Shown in pieces: positions 44,820-54,080 of a stretch of 64,000 bases of DNA. The position numbers and the translations under genes are program-made. The stretch is from an uncultured Saprospiraceae bacterium (GTDB taxonomy: Bacteria > Bacteroidota > Bacteroidia > Chitinophagales > Saprospiraceae), in the NCBI GenBank assembly GCA_937924805.1, contig CALDTZ010000085.1, positions 1 through 64,000 on the forward strand. The letters run 5' to 3'. How positions within the stretch are numbered: position 1 is the first letter of the stretch; each line of letters starts with the position of its first letter. A model generated the notes under the pieces. That model had not been told where the DNA came from and made no database searches. It saw only the letters and a program-made list of their open reading frames with translations.

Positions 44820-47267
44820 TTATTTTAAAGAATTTTTTAGTTGATAATAATCTAAAAAATATAACACCTTTAGAGATATTGTGTGATAATTATAATTATC
44901 AAATACGTTTTGGAGATTCGTAACATAGTTTTCGTTTATGACATTGTCAGAAGTAAAGGCATTACTTTGATAAGTAAAAACAATATCACTTCCAGGTGCA
45001 AAACGCCATTGGTAGTTGAAATCTATATTGAAAAAATTTGTGTTTGAATTGTATTCATTTCTCAAAGCATCTACTTCTTGATCGTTGAGCTCTTTAACAT
45101 TACCGTCTTTTTCTAAACTCAATAATTTTGTATAGTTCACGCGATCCCAGTAGTGCCTCAATCTAAAATTGGCAAACATTTTATTTGTAAAAATGTACTG
45201 AAACTGGATTCCATTTTCCAAAATATTTCGATTTCTTCGACCAAAAGCAATATCGGTCTCGTCTGATAAAAACCCAATATCTACGATATTTTCTTTATTA
45301 ATAAAGCCTTCATCTCCGGTTAGTCCTTGAATTTCAGTGCTTAATATTATAAGTGCATTGTTTGCCATTTGCCATCTAGGTGAGATATTTAAACTGTACG
45401 TATTTCTATTTTTTTGATTTGAGAATTGAATACTTGAAAAAATATCAATAGCTAATTTCTTGCTATAATTCGTAGAAATAAAAGGTCGAAAAGTAATTGA
45501 AGATGGTCTTTTATAGAACCGACTAAAATCACTTGTTCTTGGTTCAAAATAATCGTGGGTTGGTAGTGGGTTTAGTGCTGCATTATATCCAAAACCAAAG
45601 AATTTTGAGGTAAACCAAAAACCTCCATTTTCAATCGTCCACCAATTATATTTAAAAGGTTGGTGTATTGCACTATAACCAAAAGCTAACCAATTATTAT
45701 ATCTAGCTAACTTTTCGTTTTTTGGGGCATATTCATTGTAGGATATTTCAGTAAAAATCGTCCTTTCATTGGGACTTCTAAGAAAACCAAGATCATTGGG
45801 GTTGTATGAAGCACTTTCAACATTAAGATTGACACCATATGTTATTTTTCCTTTTATTTCTCCCAAATTTAAATCGTAAGCATATCCAAGATCTGTTTTA
45901 TCTGAGTAATACAATTGACTCAAGCCTGCACCTCCCGATATTTCATAGGTTTGACTACTGTCTCTTACTTGAAACCGTGTTCCTGTTACATTTGCATCAT
46001 AAGCACCAGATCCTTCTCTTAAAACACTTGTATTCAATAAACTTACAAAACTATTGTGTTTAAGGTTTTGGTCTACGACTAAGACGTTATAGTTTGTTAA
46101 AGGGTTCGCTAGTACTTTATTAACACCTCCTTCATGATCTATGATTTCTGCAAATTCTCTTGATTCTACTGCATTAAAAAAACCAATACCAGTACCTGAT
46201 GTCATACGTCCAGAGACTTTCGTTGCATTTATCAATTGTGAGGTAGATGAAAGATTTACTTGATCTGTTTCATCCGCACGATCATAAATGTTGTTACTAT
46301 AAAATGGTGTGCCACCAATCCTTCTGGAGTAGAAAAAATTACCTCTATTAAACAATTCTGTCCCTTCGGTAAAAAAAGGTCTATTTTCATCGAATTGGAC
46401 TTCAAATGGAGATAAATTATTAACTCTATCATCCGTTCTCACTTGACTAAAATCTGGTATAATCGTCATATCCAATGTAAAAGCATCATTAATTCCATAT
46501 TTTAAATCCATCCCGGCACCATAAAATTGAGACGAGTTCCCTTCACTAAATTCTTGACCTAAAACAACAAAAGGCGTAAGTGATAATCGAAGGGGAGATT
46601 CGATTTCTTTGATACCTTTTAATAAACCTGACTGAATCACAAAACCATCAATATCTGGATCTATTTGATTCCAAAATGATTTCACCCTAGTTCTTCTAAT
46701 ATATCTTCCAAAATTTACGTACCATTCTTGAACTTCCGATTTTGGAAATCGAATTGCAGAATAAGGGATTTTCATTTCCAAAGACCAACCTTCTTTCGTA
46801 ATAATAACTTCGCTCTCCCATACCGCATCCCAGCTAAATTCCTCTCCATCATTAATATACTTAAGATCAATCTGACTTCCTCCAGCTGTCAGACCAAATC
46901 CAAGTCCATTTAAACCATCTTTATAGGTGTCGAGAATAAAGAAGAACCAGTCTCCATTTCTAATTTCATCTCTTGCAGTAAGATCATTCCTAATTTCACC
47001 TGGTGATGGGTCAAATAATGTTGCCCCTATATAAATGGCTTCATCATCATAAAGCACTTGTACTTCAGAGGTAAAGGCAGCATCTTGTCCGGACTCCGGT
47101 TCTAATTCTATAAAATCTTTTGCTATTTCAGCGTTTTTCCAAGAGATTTCATCCAGGTTACCATCTATTTTTATAGACTCATTACATAAAGTGGTATTTA
47201 ATTCTTTTTGGGAAGAAAGAAAAAATGAATAACTCATGAGTAAGAGCAGAAATGATACCTTTTTCAT
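44820..47267 (-). CDS. DUF5916 protein with CBM9-like N-domain (second copy)
   Basis: 815 residues, a clear paralogue of the gene at 34916. The same order is visible: signal peptide, CBM9-like domain (SIKIDGNLDEISWKNAE, VQVLYDDEAIYIGATLFD), DUF5916 core (NLSPFEVQFDENRPFFTEG, FFYSRRIGG), and a C-terminal barrel with the shared FNYQWRFAPGSDI strand. It has its own promoter box at 47290-47297. The CotH lipoprotein gene lies just upstream on the same strand. Family function is unproven; an outer-membrane location is inferred from the strand pattern. Confidence 0.85.
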   Translation of the reverse strand: MKKVSFLLLLMSYSFFLSSQKELNTTLCNESIKIDGNLDEISWKNAEIAKDFIELEPESGQDAAFTSEVQVLYDDEAIYIGATLFDPSPGEIRNDLTARDEIRNGDWFFFILDTYKDGLNGLGFGLTAGGSQIDLKYINDGEEFSWDAVWESEVIITKEGWSLEMKIPYSAIRFPKSEVQEWYVNFGRYIRRTRVKSFWNQIDPDIDGFVIQSGLLKGIKEIESPLRLSLTPFVVLGQEFSEGNSSQFYGAGMDLKYGINDAFTLDMTIIPDFSQVRTDDRVNNLSPFEVQFDENRPFFTEGTELFNRGNFFYSRRIGGTPFYSNNIYDRADETDQVNLSSTSQLINATKVSGRMTSGTGIGFFNAVESREFAEIIDHEGGVNKVLANPLTNYNVLVVDQNLKHNSFVSLLNTSVLREGSGAYDANVTGTRFQVRDSSQTYEISGGAGLSQLYYSDKTDLGYAYDLNLGEIKGKITYGVNLNVESASYNPNDLGFLRSPNERTIFTEISYNEYAPKNEKLARYNNWLAFGYSAIHQPFKYNWWTIENGGFWFTSKFFGFGYNAALNPLPTHDYFEPRTSDFSRFYKRPSSITFRPFISTNYSKKLAIDIFSSIQFSNQKNRNTYSLNISPRWQMANNALIILSTEIQGLTGDEGFINKENIVDIGFLSDETDIAFGRRNRNILENGIQFQYIFTNKMFANFRLRHYWDRVNYTKLLSLEKDGNVKELNDQEVDALRNEYNSNTNFFNIDFNYQWRFAPGSDIVFTYQSNAFTSDNVINENYVTNLQNVFDNYNYHTISLKVLYFLDYYQLKNSLK

Positions 47268-47289
47268 AATATTTATGCTAAATAAAACA

Positions 47290-47297
47290 CAAAACTA
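47290..47297 (-). promoter_or_regulatory. -7 promoter box before second DUF5916 gene
   Basis: TAGTTTTG on the minus strand matches TAnnTTTG and ends 22 bp before ATG 47267. It lies in the 75-bp gap after the CotH gene, suggesting separate transcription of the two. Confidence 0.45.
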
Positions 47298-47342
47298 CAT
47301 ATGAAAATCAAATCGAACGAAAATTTTCGACTAACGTATTAA

Positions 47343-48692
47343 TTAGCAGTCAGAAAGGTTAAGGCTTACATCGGGAAATGGATCATTGATTGCTTTTAGA
47401 ACATCCGCTTTCCTATTTTTTATCCAATTTTTAACCTTTTCCACTTTCTGGTCATATTCACTGTCAGATTGAGCAGATTTTATTTGAATTGATAATACAT
47501 CAACCAAATTAATTAATTCAGTCTCGTCCCAAATGCTTGTTATAATGAATTCCAATTCTGATTTTAGTAACACTTGCATTTCTATGTCATTGGATAAAAC
47601 ACGTGCTAAATGAGATTTTGTAAAGCCTTTTATGACACTGTTATCTTTATTGTTACGAAACGCGTCATAAGAGCCGATACCCCAAGGAATAAAATGTGCT
47701 CGATCATTATCTAGTGGATTAAAATATACATAAAAATTATTTTGATTAGCTGTGTAGCCATCTTTGTGATTGGTAATAATCTCTAGTGCCCAAAACCGAA
47801 TAAAAGATTCGAGGTTAATATATTCGCTTAATTTATTTACTATCCCTGGATCTCCTTGTTCAATTATTTCACTGATTGCAGATAATTTTCCACGGGATGG
47901 ATCTGTATTACTCGTTTTTGGTTCCCATCGATTTAACCAATTTACATTAAAATCCACTAAAGCCCCTTCATAAAGATCACCCGTATTTTCTCCATATCTA
48001 TTTTTTAAAAATACCTTTTTGACAGGTTCGACATTGGAATAGGGGCCAAAAGGTTCGTTGTTTAAACTTACATTTGCCAAATTACACCTAGGAGAAGGAT
48101 AGTTTATTTTATTAAAAATATGATACATCAAAGTAGAAACTATTCTCGTTTCGTCTTCAGAATTATTATTGAATGTCATTCGTTCTACTGAGCCAAAAAA
48201 TTGATCATCAACAAATTTGTCCGTTTTAATTTTAAAGGAAGGAGCAGATGAAAATAATGAACCTATTAATCCTTTCTTACGTATACCAACATCCAAAAGG
48301 TTTTTACCATTTATATTAATATTTGCTTTGTACCAAATAAATTCGTTTGGCCACGGTTCTTCACAATTATCAATCATATACTCTAATTCTTCAACCACCG
48401 CCTTTTCATTTGAGGCACTAACTCCAAATCTAGAGTCATCTTTAAGACTTTTAAGATCATCCTCTTTCATTGTTACTTCTACACAATGCATAATTTCAGT
48501 ACTAAAACTTAGAAAGTCTGTAGGTAGAATTTCTTGGTCTTCCCCCGTTTGACATAAAATGCCATCCGGTCTATCTTCCCAAGTTATTAATTGCTCAATC
48601 AATAAACTCCTAAAATCACCACAAGAAGATTGAATACATAAAATGCTTATGAGATAAATGAAAATCAATCGTGAAAATACTTTTGGATTCAT
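47343..48692 (-). CDS. CotH-family lipoprotein (atypical kinase fold)
   Basis: 449 residues with a lipoprotein signal ending in IQSSCGDF (Cys ~24). CotH-family segments include VGIRKKGLIGSLFSSAPSF, MTFNNNSEDETRIVSTLMYH, the NHKDGYTANQNNFYVYF block and HFIPWGIGSYDAF. In active CotH kinases the last block usually reads WDxD; here it is WGIGSYD, so a metal-binding Asp may be missing or displaced. It would be a lipid-anchored envelope protein that phosphorylates, or has lost the ability to phosphorylate, an extracellular protein. Confidence 0.82.
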   Translation of the reverse strand: MNPKVFSRLIFIYLISILCIQSSCGDFRSLLIEQLITWEDRPDGILCQTGEDQEILPTDFLSFSTEIMHCVEVTMKEDDLKSLKDDSRFGVSASNEKAVVEELEYMIDNCEEPWPNEFIWYKANININGKNLLDVGIRKKGLIGSLFSSAPSFKIKTDKFVDDQFFGSVERMTFNNNSEDETRIVSTLMYHIFNKINYPSPRCNLANVSLNNEPFGPYSNVEPVKKVFLKNRYGENTGDLYEGALVDFNVNWLNRWEPKTSNTDPSRGKLSAISEIIEQGDPGIVNKLSEYINLESFIRFWALEIITNHKDGYTANQNNFYVYFNPLDNDRAHFIPWGIGSYDAFRNNKDNSVIKGFTKSHLARVLSNDIEMQVLLKSELEFIITSIWDETELINLVDVLSIQIKSAQSDSEYDQKVEKVKNWIKNRKADVLKAINDPFPDVSLNLSDC

Positions 48693-48811
48693 TGCGTATT
48701 TTTAGGTGTGTGCTAACATTATTTTTAAGCTAACAAAAATCGCATGCATGTTAAGCACTATATTTCTTTCTTATTTCTACGAATATCAATAAATTTAGTA
48801 AAATTATAGCA

Positions 48812-50041
48812 ATGAGTCTTATTGAAATGAAAGTTCCTGTCATAGGAGAGTCTATTACAGAAGTTACATTATCCCAGTGGTTAAAACAAGATGGTGAATA
48901 TGTAGAAATAGATGAACCTATATGTGAGTTTGAATCTGATAAGGCTACGTTAGAATTTCCTGCTGAAGCAGCTGGTATTATCGTTCATGTTGCAGCTGAA
49001 GGTGATGATCTAGAAATTGGTGCACTCGTTGCTAAAATTGATACAAGTGCTGCAAAGCCAACAAAGACCAAACCTACATCAACACCCGCTACGACAACTA
49101 AACCGTCTGAACCTCAAAGCGTTCCTCCGGTTTCAACATCTACTCCTCCTGTGCAAAACGATAGTTATGCTAAAGGACACCCGTCACCGAGTGCTTCTAA
49201 AATATTAAACGAAAAAGGTATCAATCCATCTTCCGTTGCAGGTTCTGGTAAAGATGGACGAATTACAAAAGCAGATGCCTTAGTTGCTCAATCTACGACG
49301 AATACTTCAAGTGAACCATCAACTCCTGTAACCAATAACTCAAGAAACAGTTATCGTAAAAAAATGAGCAGGATGCGAAGAACCATTGCATCTAGATTAG
49401 TTGAAGCAAAGAATGAAACTGCAATGTTAACTACGTTCAATGAAGTAGATTTAACTGAAATAATGAAACTTCGTAAAACGTATCAAGAAAGATTCGTTGA
49501 AAAATATGGCATAAAACTCGGGTTTATGTCCTTATTTGCAAAAGCATGTGCACATGTACTTATGGAAATGCCAGAAGTAAATGCTATGCTTGATGGAAAT
49601 GAAATTATTTATCATGAATATGCGGATATTTCAATTGCGATTTCAACAGAAACAGGATTGGTTGTACCTCCAGTTCATAATGTTGAATCTTTACCCTTTC
49701 ATGAGATAGAAAAAAAGATAAAAGCACTAGCCGTAAAAGCAAGAGAAGGAAGTTTGACACTTGATGAAATGAAAGGGGGAACTTTCACGATTACCAATGG
49801 AGGTGTCTTTGGTTCAATGATGAGTACACCAATTATTAATCGGCCTCAGTCTGCTATTCTAGGTATGCATACGATTCAACAAAGACCAATGGCTGTTGAT
49901 GGTGAAGTAAAGATTCGACCTATGATGTACTTAGCATTATCTTACGATCATCGAGTGATTGATGGAAGTTCGTCTGTAAGGTTTTTAGTAAAAGTGAAAA
50001 AACTATTAGAAGATCCAACGACGCTTCTCATGGGGCTATAA
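48812..50041 (+). CDS. odhB: 2-oxoglutarate dehydrogenase E2, dihydrolipoamide succinyltransferase
   Basis: 409 residues. N-terminal lipoyl domain with the modified Lys in [14 protein letters not shown] Pro/Thr-rich linker follows (about 80-115), then the E3-binding domain ([20 protein letters not shown]) and a C-terminal acyltransferase ending [18 protein letters not shown], whose His/Asp pair is catalytic. The linker and domain order are standard. It forms the core of the 2-oxoglutarate dehydrogenase complex in the TCA cycle. The E1 gene (sucA) is not next to it in this window, unlike the common sucAB order. Confidence 0.93.
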   Translation: MSLIEMKVPVIGESITEVTLSQWLKQDGEYVEIDEPICEFESDKATLEFPAEAAGIIVHVAAEGDDLEIGALVAKIDTSAAKPTKTKPTSTPATTTKPSEPQSVPPVSTSTPPVQNDSYAKGHPSPSASKILNEKGINPSSVAGSGKDGRITKADALVAQSTTNTSSEPSTPVTNNSRNSYRKKMSRMRRTIASRLVEAKNETAMLTTFNEVDLTEIMKLRKTYQERFVEKYGIKLGFMSLFAKACAHVLMEMPEVNAMLDGNEIIYHEYADISIAISTETGLVVPPVHNVESLPFHEIEKKIKALAVKAREGSLTLDEMKGGTFTITNGGVFGSMMSTPIINRPQSAILGMHTIQQRPMAVDGEVKIRPMMYLALSYDHRVIDGSSSVRFLVKVKKLLEDPTTLLMGL

Positions 50042-50096
50042 AATAGATCAATACATTAATCTATTTCTACTTACTTTTATTGGAAATAAATAGAAT

Positions 50097-50606
50097 ATGA
50101 CACTCGGAGAATTTTTTGATCTTACTTCTACAAACCCTGCTATTGTAATCTATTACTGTGTTGCTATTCCTCTTATTGCAGGCGTAATCAATTTTATTAG
50201 TGGGCACGAAGGAAGTATTTCTCCATGGAAGTATTTTTACAGTACACTTATCTTTCTTGTTTGTATACCGGGTGTTTTTGCTGTTTTCTTAAATATTTAC
50301 CAATTCTTATTTGAAAGGACGCCAATTCTAGACACTAACATTTATACCCAGATTCTACCGATTCTATTGATGTTTATAACTCTATTTATTATTAAATCTA
50401 ATGTAGAATTTTGTGATATTCCTGGCTTTGACAAGTTATCGAGCTTCATTACGATCATTTCAGTTATAACAATCTTAATGTGGTTTGCTGATAAAACACG
50501 AATATTAGCCATCTCCTTTACTTACTTGCCTATTCAGTATATAGTGCTAATGTTTATAGCTTTATATATCTTTTTTAGGTTTGCTTTAAAGAAAATAATA
50601 AAATAG
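50097..50606 (+). CDS. small multi-pass membrane protein, hypothetical
   Basis: 169 residues with about five hydrophobic helices: IVIYYCVAIPLIAGVINFI, YSTLIFLVCIPGVFAVFL, ILPILLMFITLFII, FITIISVITILMWF and IQYIVLMFIALYIFFRFA. There are no conserved charged pairs of the kind that mark a known transporter. It starts 55 bp after odhB and may share its transcript. I do not recognise the family. Confidence 0.65.
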   Translation: MTLGEFFDLTSTNPAIVIYYCVAIPLIAGVINFISGHEGSISPWKYFYSTLIFLVCIPGVFAVFLNIYQFLFERTPILDTNIYTQILPILLMFITLFIIKSNVEFCDIPGFDKLSSFITIISVITILMWFADKTRILAISFTYLPIQYIVLMFIALYIFFRFALKKIIK

Positions 50607-50618
50607 TTACAAACAAAC

Positions 50619-51329
50619 TTATTTATAAACTACGGTTCCTATTGATTCGCCAAGGGCCACCTTGAGTAGGTTTCCTTTTTTGCGAATATCAAAAACAACA
50701 ATTGGCTTATTGTTTTCTTGACAAAGTGTAAATGCTGTCATATCCATGATTTGAAGTCCCTTAGAGATAACTTCTGAAAAGGAAATTTTGTCAAACTTTT
50801 TAGCTCCAGGGTTTTTCTCTGGATCAGAGTCATAGATACCATCAACCCTAGTTCCTTTAAGCAATACATCCGCTCCTATCTCATTAGCTCTTAGAGCTGC
50901 TGCTGAGTCTGTAGTAAAATAAGGACTTCCGGTACCCGCTGAAAAGATAACGACTCTACCTTTCTCTACATGACGAATTGCTTTTCGTCGAATGTATGGT
51001 TCTGCTATCTCTTGCATATCTATTGCTGTTACTAATCTAGTATAAACACCTTCGGTCTCAAGTGCGCTTTGAAGAGCCATACCATTGATACAGGTCGCCA
51101 ACATCCCCATATAGTCTCCAGTAACTCTTTCTATACCACTATCCGTTGCCTGTAGGCCTCTAAAAATATTACCGCCACCAATTACGATAGCAACTTCGAT
51201 TTTTTCTTCAACTAACGGTTTAATTTCTTGAGCATATAATTTTAACATTTTAGGAGAAATACCAAAGCTTTTTTCGCCCATCAATGATTCTCCACTCAAC
51301 TTAATAAGTACTCTTTTATATTTTGCCAT
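50619..51329 (-). CDS. pyrH: UMP kinase
   Basis: 236 residues of the amino-acid-kinase fold. Motifs: [20 protein letters not shown] at the start, [13 protein letters not shown], the [19 protein letters not shown] helix, and [20 protein letters not shown]. It phosphorylates UMP to UDP in pyrimidine nucleotide synthesis and is normally hexameric with GTP/UTP regulation. It is downstream of tsf on the same strand, the classical rpsB-tsf-pyrH order, but a strong terminator lies between tsf and pyrH. Confidence 0.96.
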   Translation of the reverse strand: MAKYKRVLIKLSGESLMGEKSFGISPKMLKLYAQEIKPLVEEKIEVAIVIGGGNIFRGLQATDSGIERVTGDYMGMLATCINGMALQSALETEGVYTRLVTAIDMQEIAEPYIRRKAIRHVEKGRVVIFSAGTGSPYFTTDSAAALRANEIGADVLLKGTRVDGIYDSDPEKNPGAKKFDKISFSEVISKGLQIMDMTAFTLCQENNKPIVVFDIRKKGNLLKVALGESIGTVVYK

Positions 51330-51374
51330 AGCTATTCATCGTATGTCTATACCTCGAAACCAAATTTGTTATAT

Positions 51375-51401
51375 AAAAAAAGCGGCTCATGAGAGCCGCT
51401 T
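51375..51401 (-). terminator. rho-independent terminator after tsf
   Basis: A perfect 9-bp stem AAGCGGCTC (51380-51388) / GAGCCGCTT (51393-51401) with a 4-base loop is followed by a T-run on the minus strand. It starts 7 bp after the tsf stop, so it should end most rplM-rpsI-rpsB-tsf transcripts before pyrH. Confidence 0.85.
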
Positions 51402-51407
51402 AATATT

Positions 51408-52253
51408 TTATCCTAAAGAAACATGTTTGAAATCTACAACTGTTAGATTGGGATCTATACTTTGTAGATACGCACTGATGTTCATCTTTGTATCTTTCAC
51501 GTAAGCTTGATTCAAAAGTGTTTTCTCTTTGAAAAACTTATTCAATTTACCTGCTGCAATCTTCTCCAATAGTTCTTCTGGTTTCCCAGCCTTTCTCGCT
51601 ATTTCTTTTCCTATTTCTATTTCTTTCTCAATAATCGCGCTATCAATTCCATCTTTATCAACTGCAATAGGGTGCATAGCTGCTACTTGCATAGCTACAT
51701 TCTTTCCTGGTTCAACGATATGTGGCCCTTCAACATTAAAACTTACAATAACAGCAGCTCTATACCCCATATGTATATAAGGAATTACCTGACCCTCACC
51801 AGCAGCAGTTACAAGTTTTTCGTATTTGCTTACCTCTACTTTTTCTCCAATAACTCCTACTTGTTCAATTATCTTCTCTCCTATTGTTATTCCTTTATAA
51901 TCCATTGCTAATAAATCCTCAGTTGTTTCAGGAAGTTTTGACAATGCTATTTCAGCAATTTCTTTAGCGAAATTGACAAAATCATCATTTTTAGCAACGA
52001 AATCTGTTTCACAACCAAGTCTCACAATAACTCCGTTGTTTCTATTACTTGATGTAAGTGCAATTACAACACCTTCTTTAGCTTCTCTATCAGCTCTTTT
52101 ATCGGACATTTTTTGTCCCTTCTTTCTTAAGTACTCAATTGCTTTATCAAAGTCTCCGCCTGATTCAGACAATGCTTTTTTGCAATCCATCATACCAGCG
52201 CCTGAAGTGTCACGCAATTTCTTTACGTCGCTTGCTGAAATTTTAACGTCCAT
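51408..52253 (-). CDS. tsf: translation elongation factor Ts
   Basis: 281 residues. Signature segments: VKKLRDTSGAGMMDCKKAL near the N-terminus, the contact loop with EF-Tu LGCETDFVAKNDDF, and VAMQVAAMHPIAVDKDGI. EF-Ts exchanges GDP for GTP on EF-Tu. It is 27 bp downstream of rpsB on the same strand and is followed by a strong terminator. Standard length and no unusual feature. Confidence 0.97.
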   Translation of the reverse strand: MDVKISASDVKKLRDTSGAGMMDCKKALSESGGDFDKAIEYLRKKGQKMSDKRADREAKEGVVIALTSSNRNNGVIVRLGCETDFVAKNDDFVNFAKEIAEIALSKLPETTEDLLAMDYKGITIGEKIIEQVGVIGEKVEVSKYEKLVTAAGEGQVIPYIHMGYRAAVIVSFNVEGPHIVEPGKNVAMQVAAMHPIAVDKDGIDSAIIEKEIEIGKEIARKAGKPEELLEKIAAGKLNKFFKEKTLLNQAYVKDTKMNISAYLQSIDPNLTVVDFKHVSLG

Positions 52254-52280
52254 TTATTTATTTCTTTAATTATTTATTAA

Positions 52281-53015
52281 TTAAGCCTTTACAGCTGCTT
52301 TTGCATCTGCTCCGTCGCTAGTCATTTCTTTTCTTTCTTCCAATCCTTCTTTGATTGCACTAACCATGTGCTCAACTAATATCTTAACAGATTTAGCTGC
52401 ATCGTCATTACCAGGAATAGGAAAATCAACGTTATTTGGATTAGAGTTTGTATCAACAATCCCGAAAGTTCTCAAACCTAATTTTCTAGATTCTGCTACT
52501 GCAATGTGTTCATGCTCTACATCAACAATGAATACAGCAGAAGGAATTCTATTTAATCTAGAAACTCCACCCAATACTTTTTCTAACTTATCTCTTTCTC
52601 TACTTAGGGTTAATTTCTCCTTTTTTGTAATGCTTGTCGCATTTTTATCATTAAGAAGTTTGTCAATGTTATTCATCTTCTTAACAGATCTTCGGATCGT
52701 AGAAAAGTTAGTCATCATACCTCCTAACCAACGCTCAGTCACGTAAGGCATGTTTACACTTCTAGCTGCTTGTGCAACGATTTCTTTTGCTTGCTTCTTT
52801 GTCGCAACAAACATTATTTTTCTACCGCTTTTTGCTATTGCTTTCATAGCCGCTGCAGCCTCATCTAGGCAATCTAACGTTCTATTCAAATCAATAATAT
52901 GAATACCATTTTTTTCCATGAAAATATATGGAAACATTTTTGGATTCCATTTTCTTTTCATGTGTCCAAAGTGAACACCGGCACTCAAAAGTTCTTTATA
53001 TGTAGGTTTACTCAT
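52281..53015 (-). CDS. rpsB: 30S ribosomal protein S2
   Basis: 244 residues, complete. Family motifs: LLSAGVHFGHMKRKWNPKM, FVATKKQAKEIVAQAA, VTERWLGGMMTNFSTIRRS and FGIVDTNSNPNNVDFPIPGN. S2 binds late to the 30S head and is needed for bS1/ribosome function. It lies 33 bp downstream of rpsI and 27 bp upstream of tsf. An Ala-rich tail (ADAKAAVKA) ends the protein. Confidence 0.98.
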   Translation of the reverse strand: MSKPTYKELLSAGVHFGHMKRKWNPKMFPYIFMEKNGIHIIDLNRTLDCLDEAAAAMKAIAKSGRKIMFVATKKQAKEIVAQAARSVNMPYVTERWLGGMMTNFSTIRRSVKKMNNIDKLLNDKNATSITKKEKLTLSRERDKLEKVLGGVSRLNRIPSAVFIVDVEHEHIAVAESRKLGLRTFGIVDTNSNPNNVDFPIPGNDDAAKSVKILVEHMVSAIKEGLEERKEMTSDGADAKAAVKA

Positions 53016-53048
53016 GATAATTCTAATTGTGTTGTTAAGGAAAATAAA

Positions 53049-53438
53049 TTAACGTTTCGAGAATTGGAAGCTCTTTCTTGCCTTTGGCTTACCATATTTC
53101 TTACGCTCTACCACTCTTGAATCCCTGGTCAGGTATTTCTTTTCTTTCAATGGTTTTCTATTGTCTTCACTAATTTTAACTAATGCTCTTGCAATTGCTA
53201 ACCTTGTCGCTTCAGATTGACCTTTGAATCCTCCTCCTTTAACATTTACCTTAATATCGTATTGACCTTCTGCATCTGCTAACTTCAATGGGTCTTCTAA
53301 ATTGAATTGAATTGCAGCTTGCGGGAAGTATACTTTATAATCCTTACCATTTACAACAATGTTTCCACTACCATTGCTCATATAAATTCTAGCTACAGAA
53401 GCTTTTCTTCTTCCTATTGTATTAATTATACTATCCAT
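53049..53438 (-). CDS. rpsI: 30S ribosomal protein S9
   Basis: 129 residues with the S9 start [20 protein letters not shown], the [20 protein letters not shown] segment, and the classical basic tail [11 protein letters not shown], whose terminal Arg reaches the P-site tRNA in the ribosome. It is 5 bp downstream of rplM, the conserved rplM-rpsI order, and upstream of rpsB. Confidence 0.98.
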   Translation of the reverse strand: MDSIINTIGRRKASVARIYMSNGSGNIVVNGKDYKVYFPQAAIQFNLEDPLKLADAEGQYDIKVNVKGGGFKGQSEATRLAIARALVKISEDNRKPLKEKKYLTRDSRVVERKKYGKPKARKSFQFSKR

Positions 53439-53443
53439 ATATA

Positions 53444-53887
53444 TTAAAATTTAAATGGTTCTGGTTTTTGTGCTTGGTGTGGGTGCTGAGCACCTTCATA
53501 CACATATAATTTTTTAAACATCGCTCTCCCTAATTTATTTTTAGGTAGCATTCCTTTTACTGCTTTCTCAATTACGGCAATAGGTTTTTTCTCAAACATT
53601 TCCTTTGCTGTTCTCGTCTTACGTCCTCCAGGATATCCTGTATAGTGGTCGTATTCTTTCTGATCTAATTTACTACCAGTAAAACGCATTTTTTCTGCGT
53701 TAATAACAATAACATTGTCACCAGTATCAATATGAGGAGTGTAAGAAGGTTTATGTTTCCCTCTTAAAACGTTAGCAATGCTAGTTGCTGTTCTTCCAAC
53801 AATAGCACCGTCACCATCAATCACATACCATGATCTGACGACGTCTTCTTTACGCTCTGATTTTGTTTTATAACTTAATGTATTCAC
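53444..53887 (-). CDS. rplM: 50S ribosomal protein L13
   Basis: 147 residues, starting with GTG at 53887 ([20 protein letters not shown]). Motifs: [38 protein letters not shown] and the [16 protein letters not shown] segment with [20 protein letters not shown]13 is an early assembly protein of the 50S subunit. A good Bacteroidota promoter lies 36 bp upstream, so this gene probably begins the rplM-rpsI-rpsB-tsf operon. Confidence 0.98.
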   Translation of the reverse strand: MNTLSYKTKSERKEDVVRSWYVIDGDGAIVGRTATSIANVLRGKHKPSYTPHIDTGDNVIVINAEKMRFTGSKLDQKEYDHYTGYPGGRKTRTAKEMFEKKPIAVIEKAVKGMLPKNKLGRAMFKKLYVYEGAQHPHQAQKPEPFKF

Positions 53888-53923
53888 AGTCGTATTATTT
53901 TAGTGCATTACTTAATGCGGACG

Positions 53924-53954
53924 CAAATGTAGAATTCTATTAATTGGAATGCAA
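53924..53954 (-). promoter_or_regulatory. promoter of the rplM-rpsI-rpsB-tsf operon
   Basis: On the minus strand TTG (53954-53952) is followed after 20 bp by TACATTTG (53931-53924), matching the Bacteroidota TTG / TAnnTTTG form. It lies 36 bp before the GTG start of rplM. Confidence 0.6.
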
Positions 53955-54024
53955 CATTTCGCGCTTAAATTTTACACAAACCTCTACAATGCACTGATAA
54001 TCAGTTAAAAAATCGCACAAAAAT

Positions 54025-54056
54025 AAAAATGACACCCAAAAAAGAGTGCCATTTTT
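54025..54056 (-). terminator. terminator after TPR protein gene
   Basis: On the minus strand a stem ATGGCAC/GTGTCAT (one G-U pair; 54052-54046 with 54035-54029), flanked by A and T runs, encloses a 10-base loop and is followed by T residues. It lies 25 bp beyond the stop of the gene ending at 54081. Confidence 0.65.
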
Positions 54057-54080
54057 TAAAATATTGTTACTTATTTGGGT

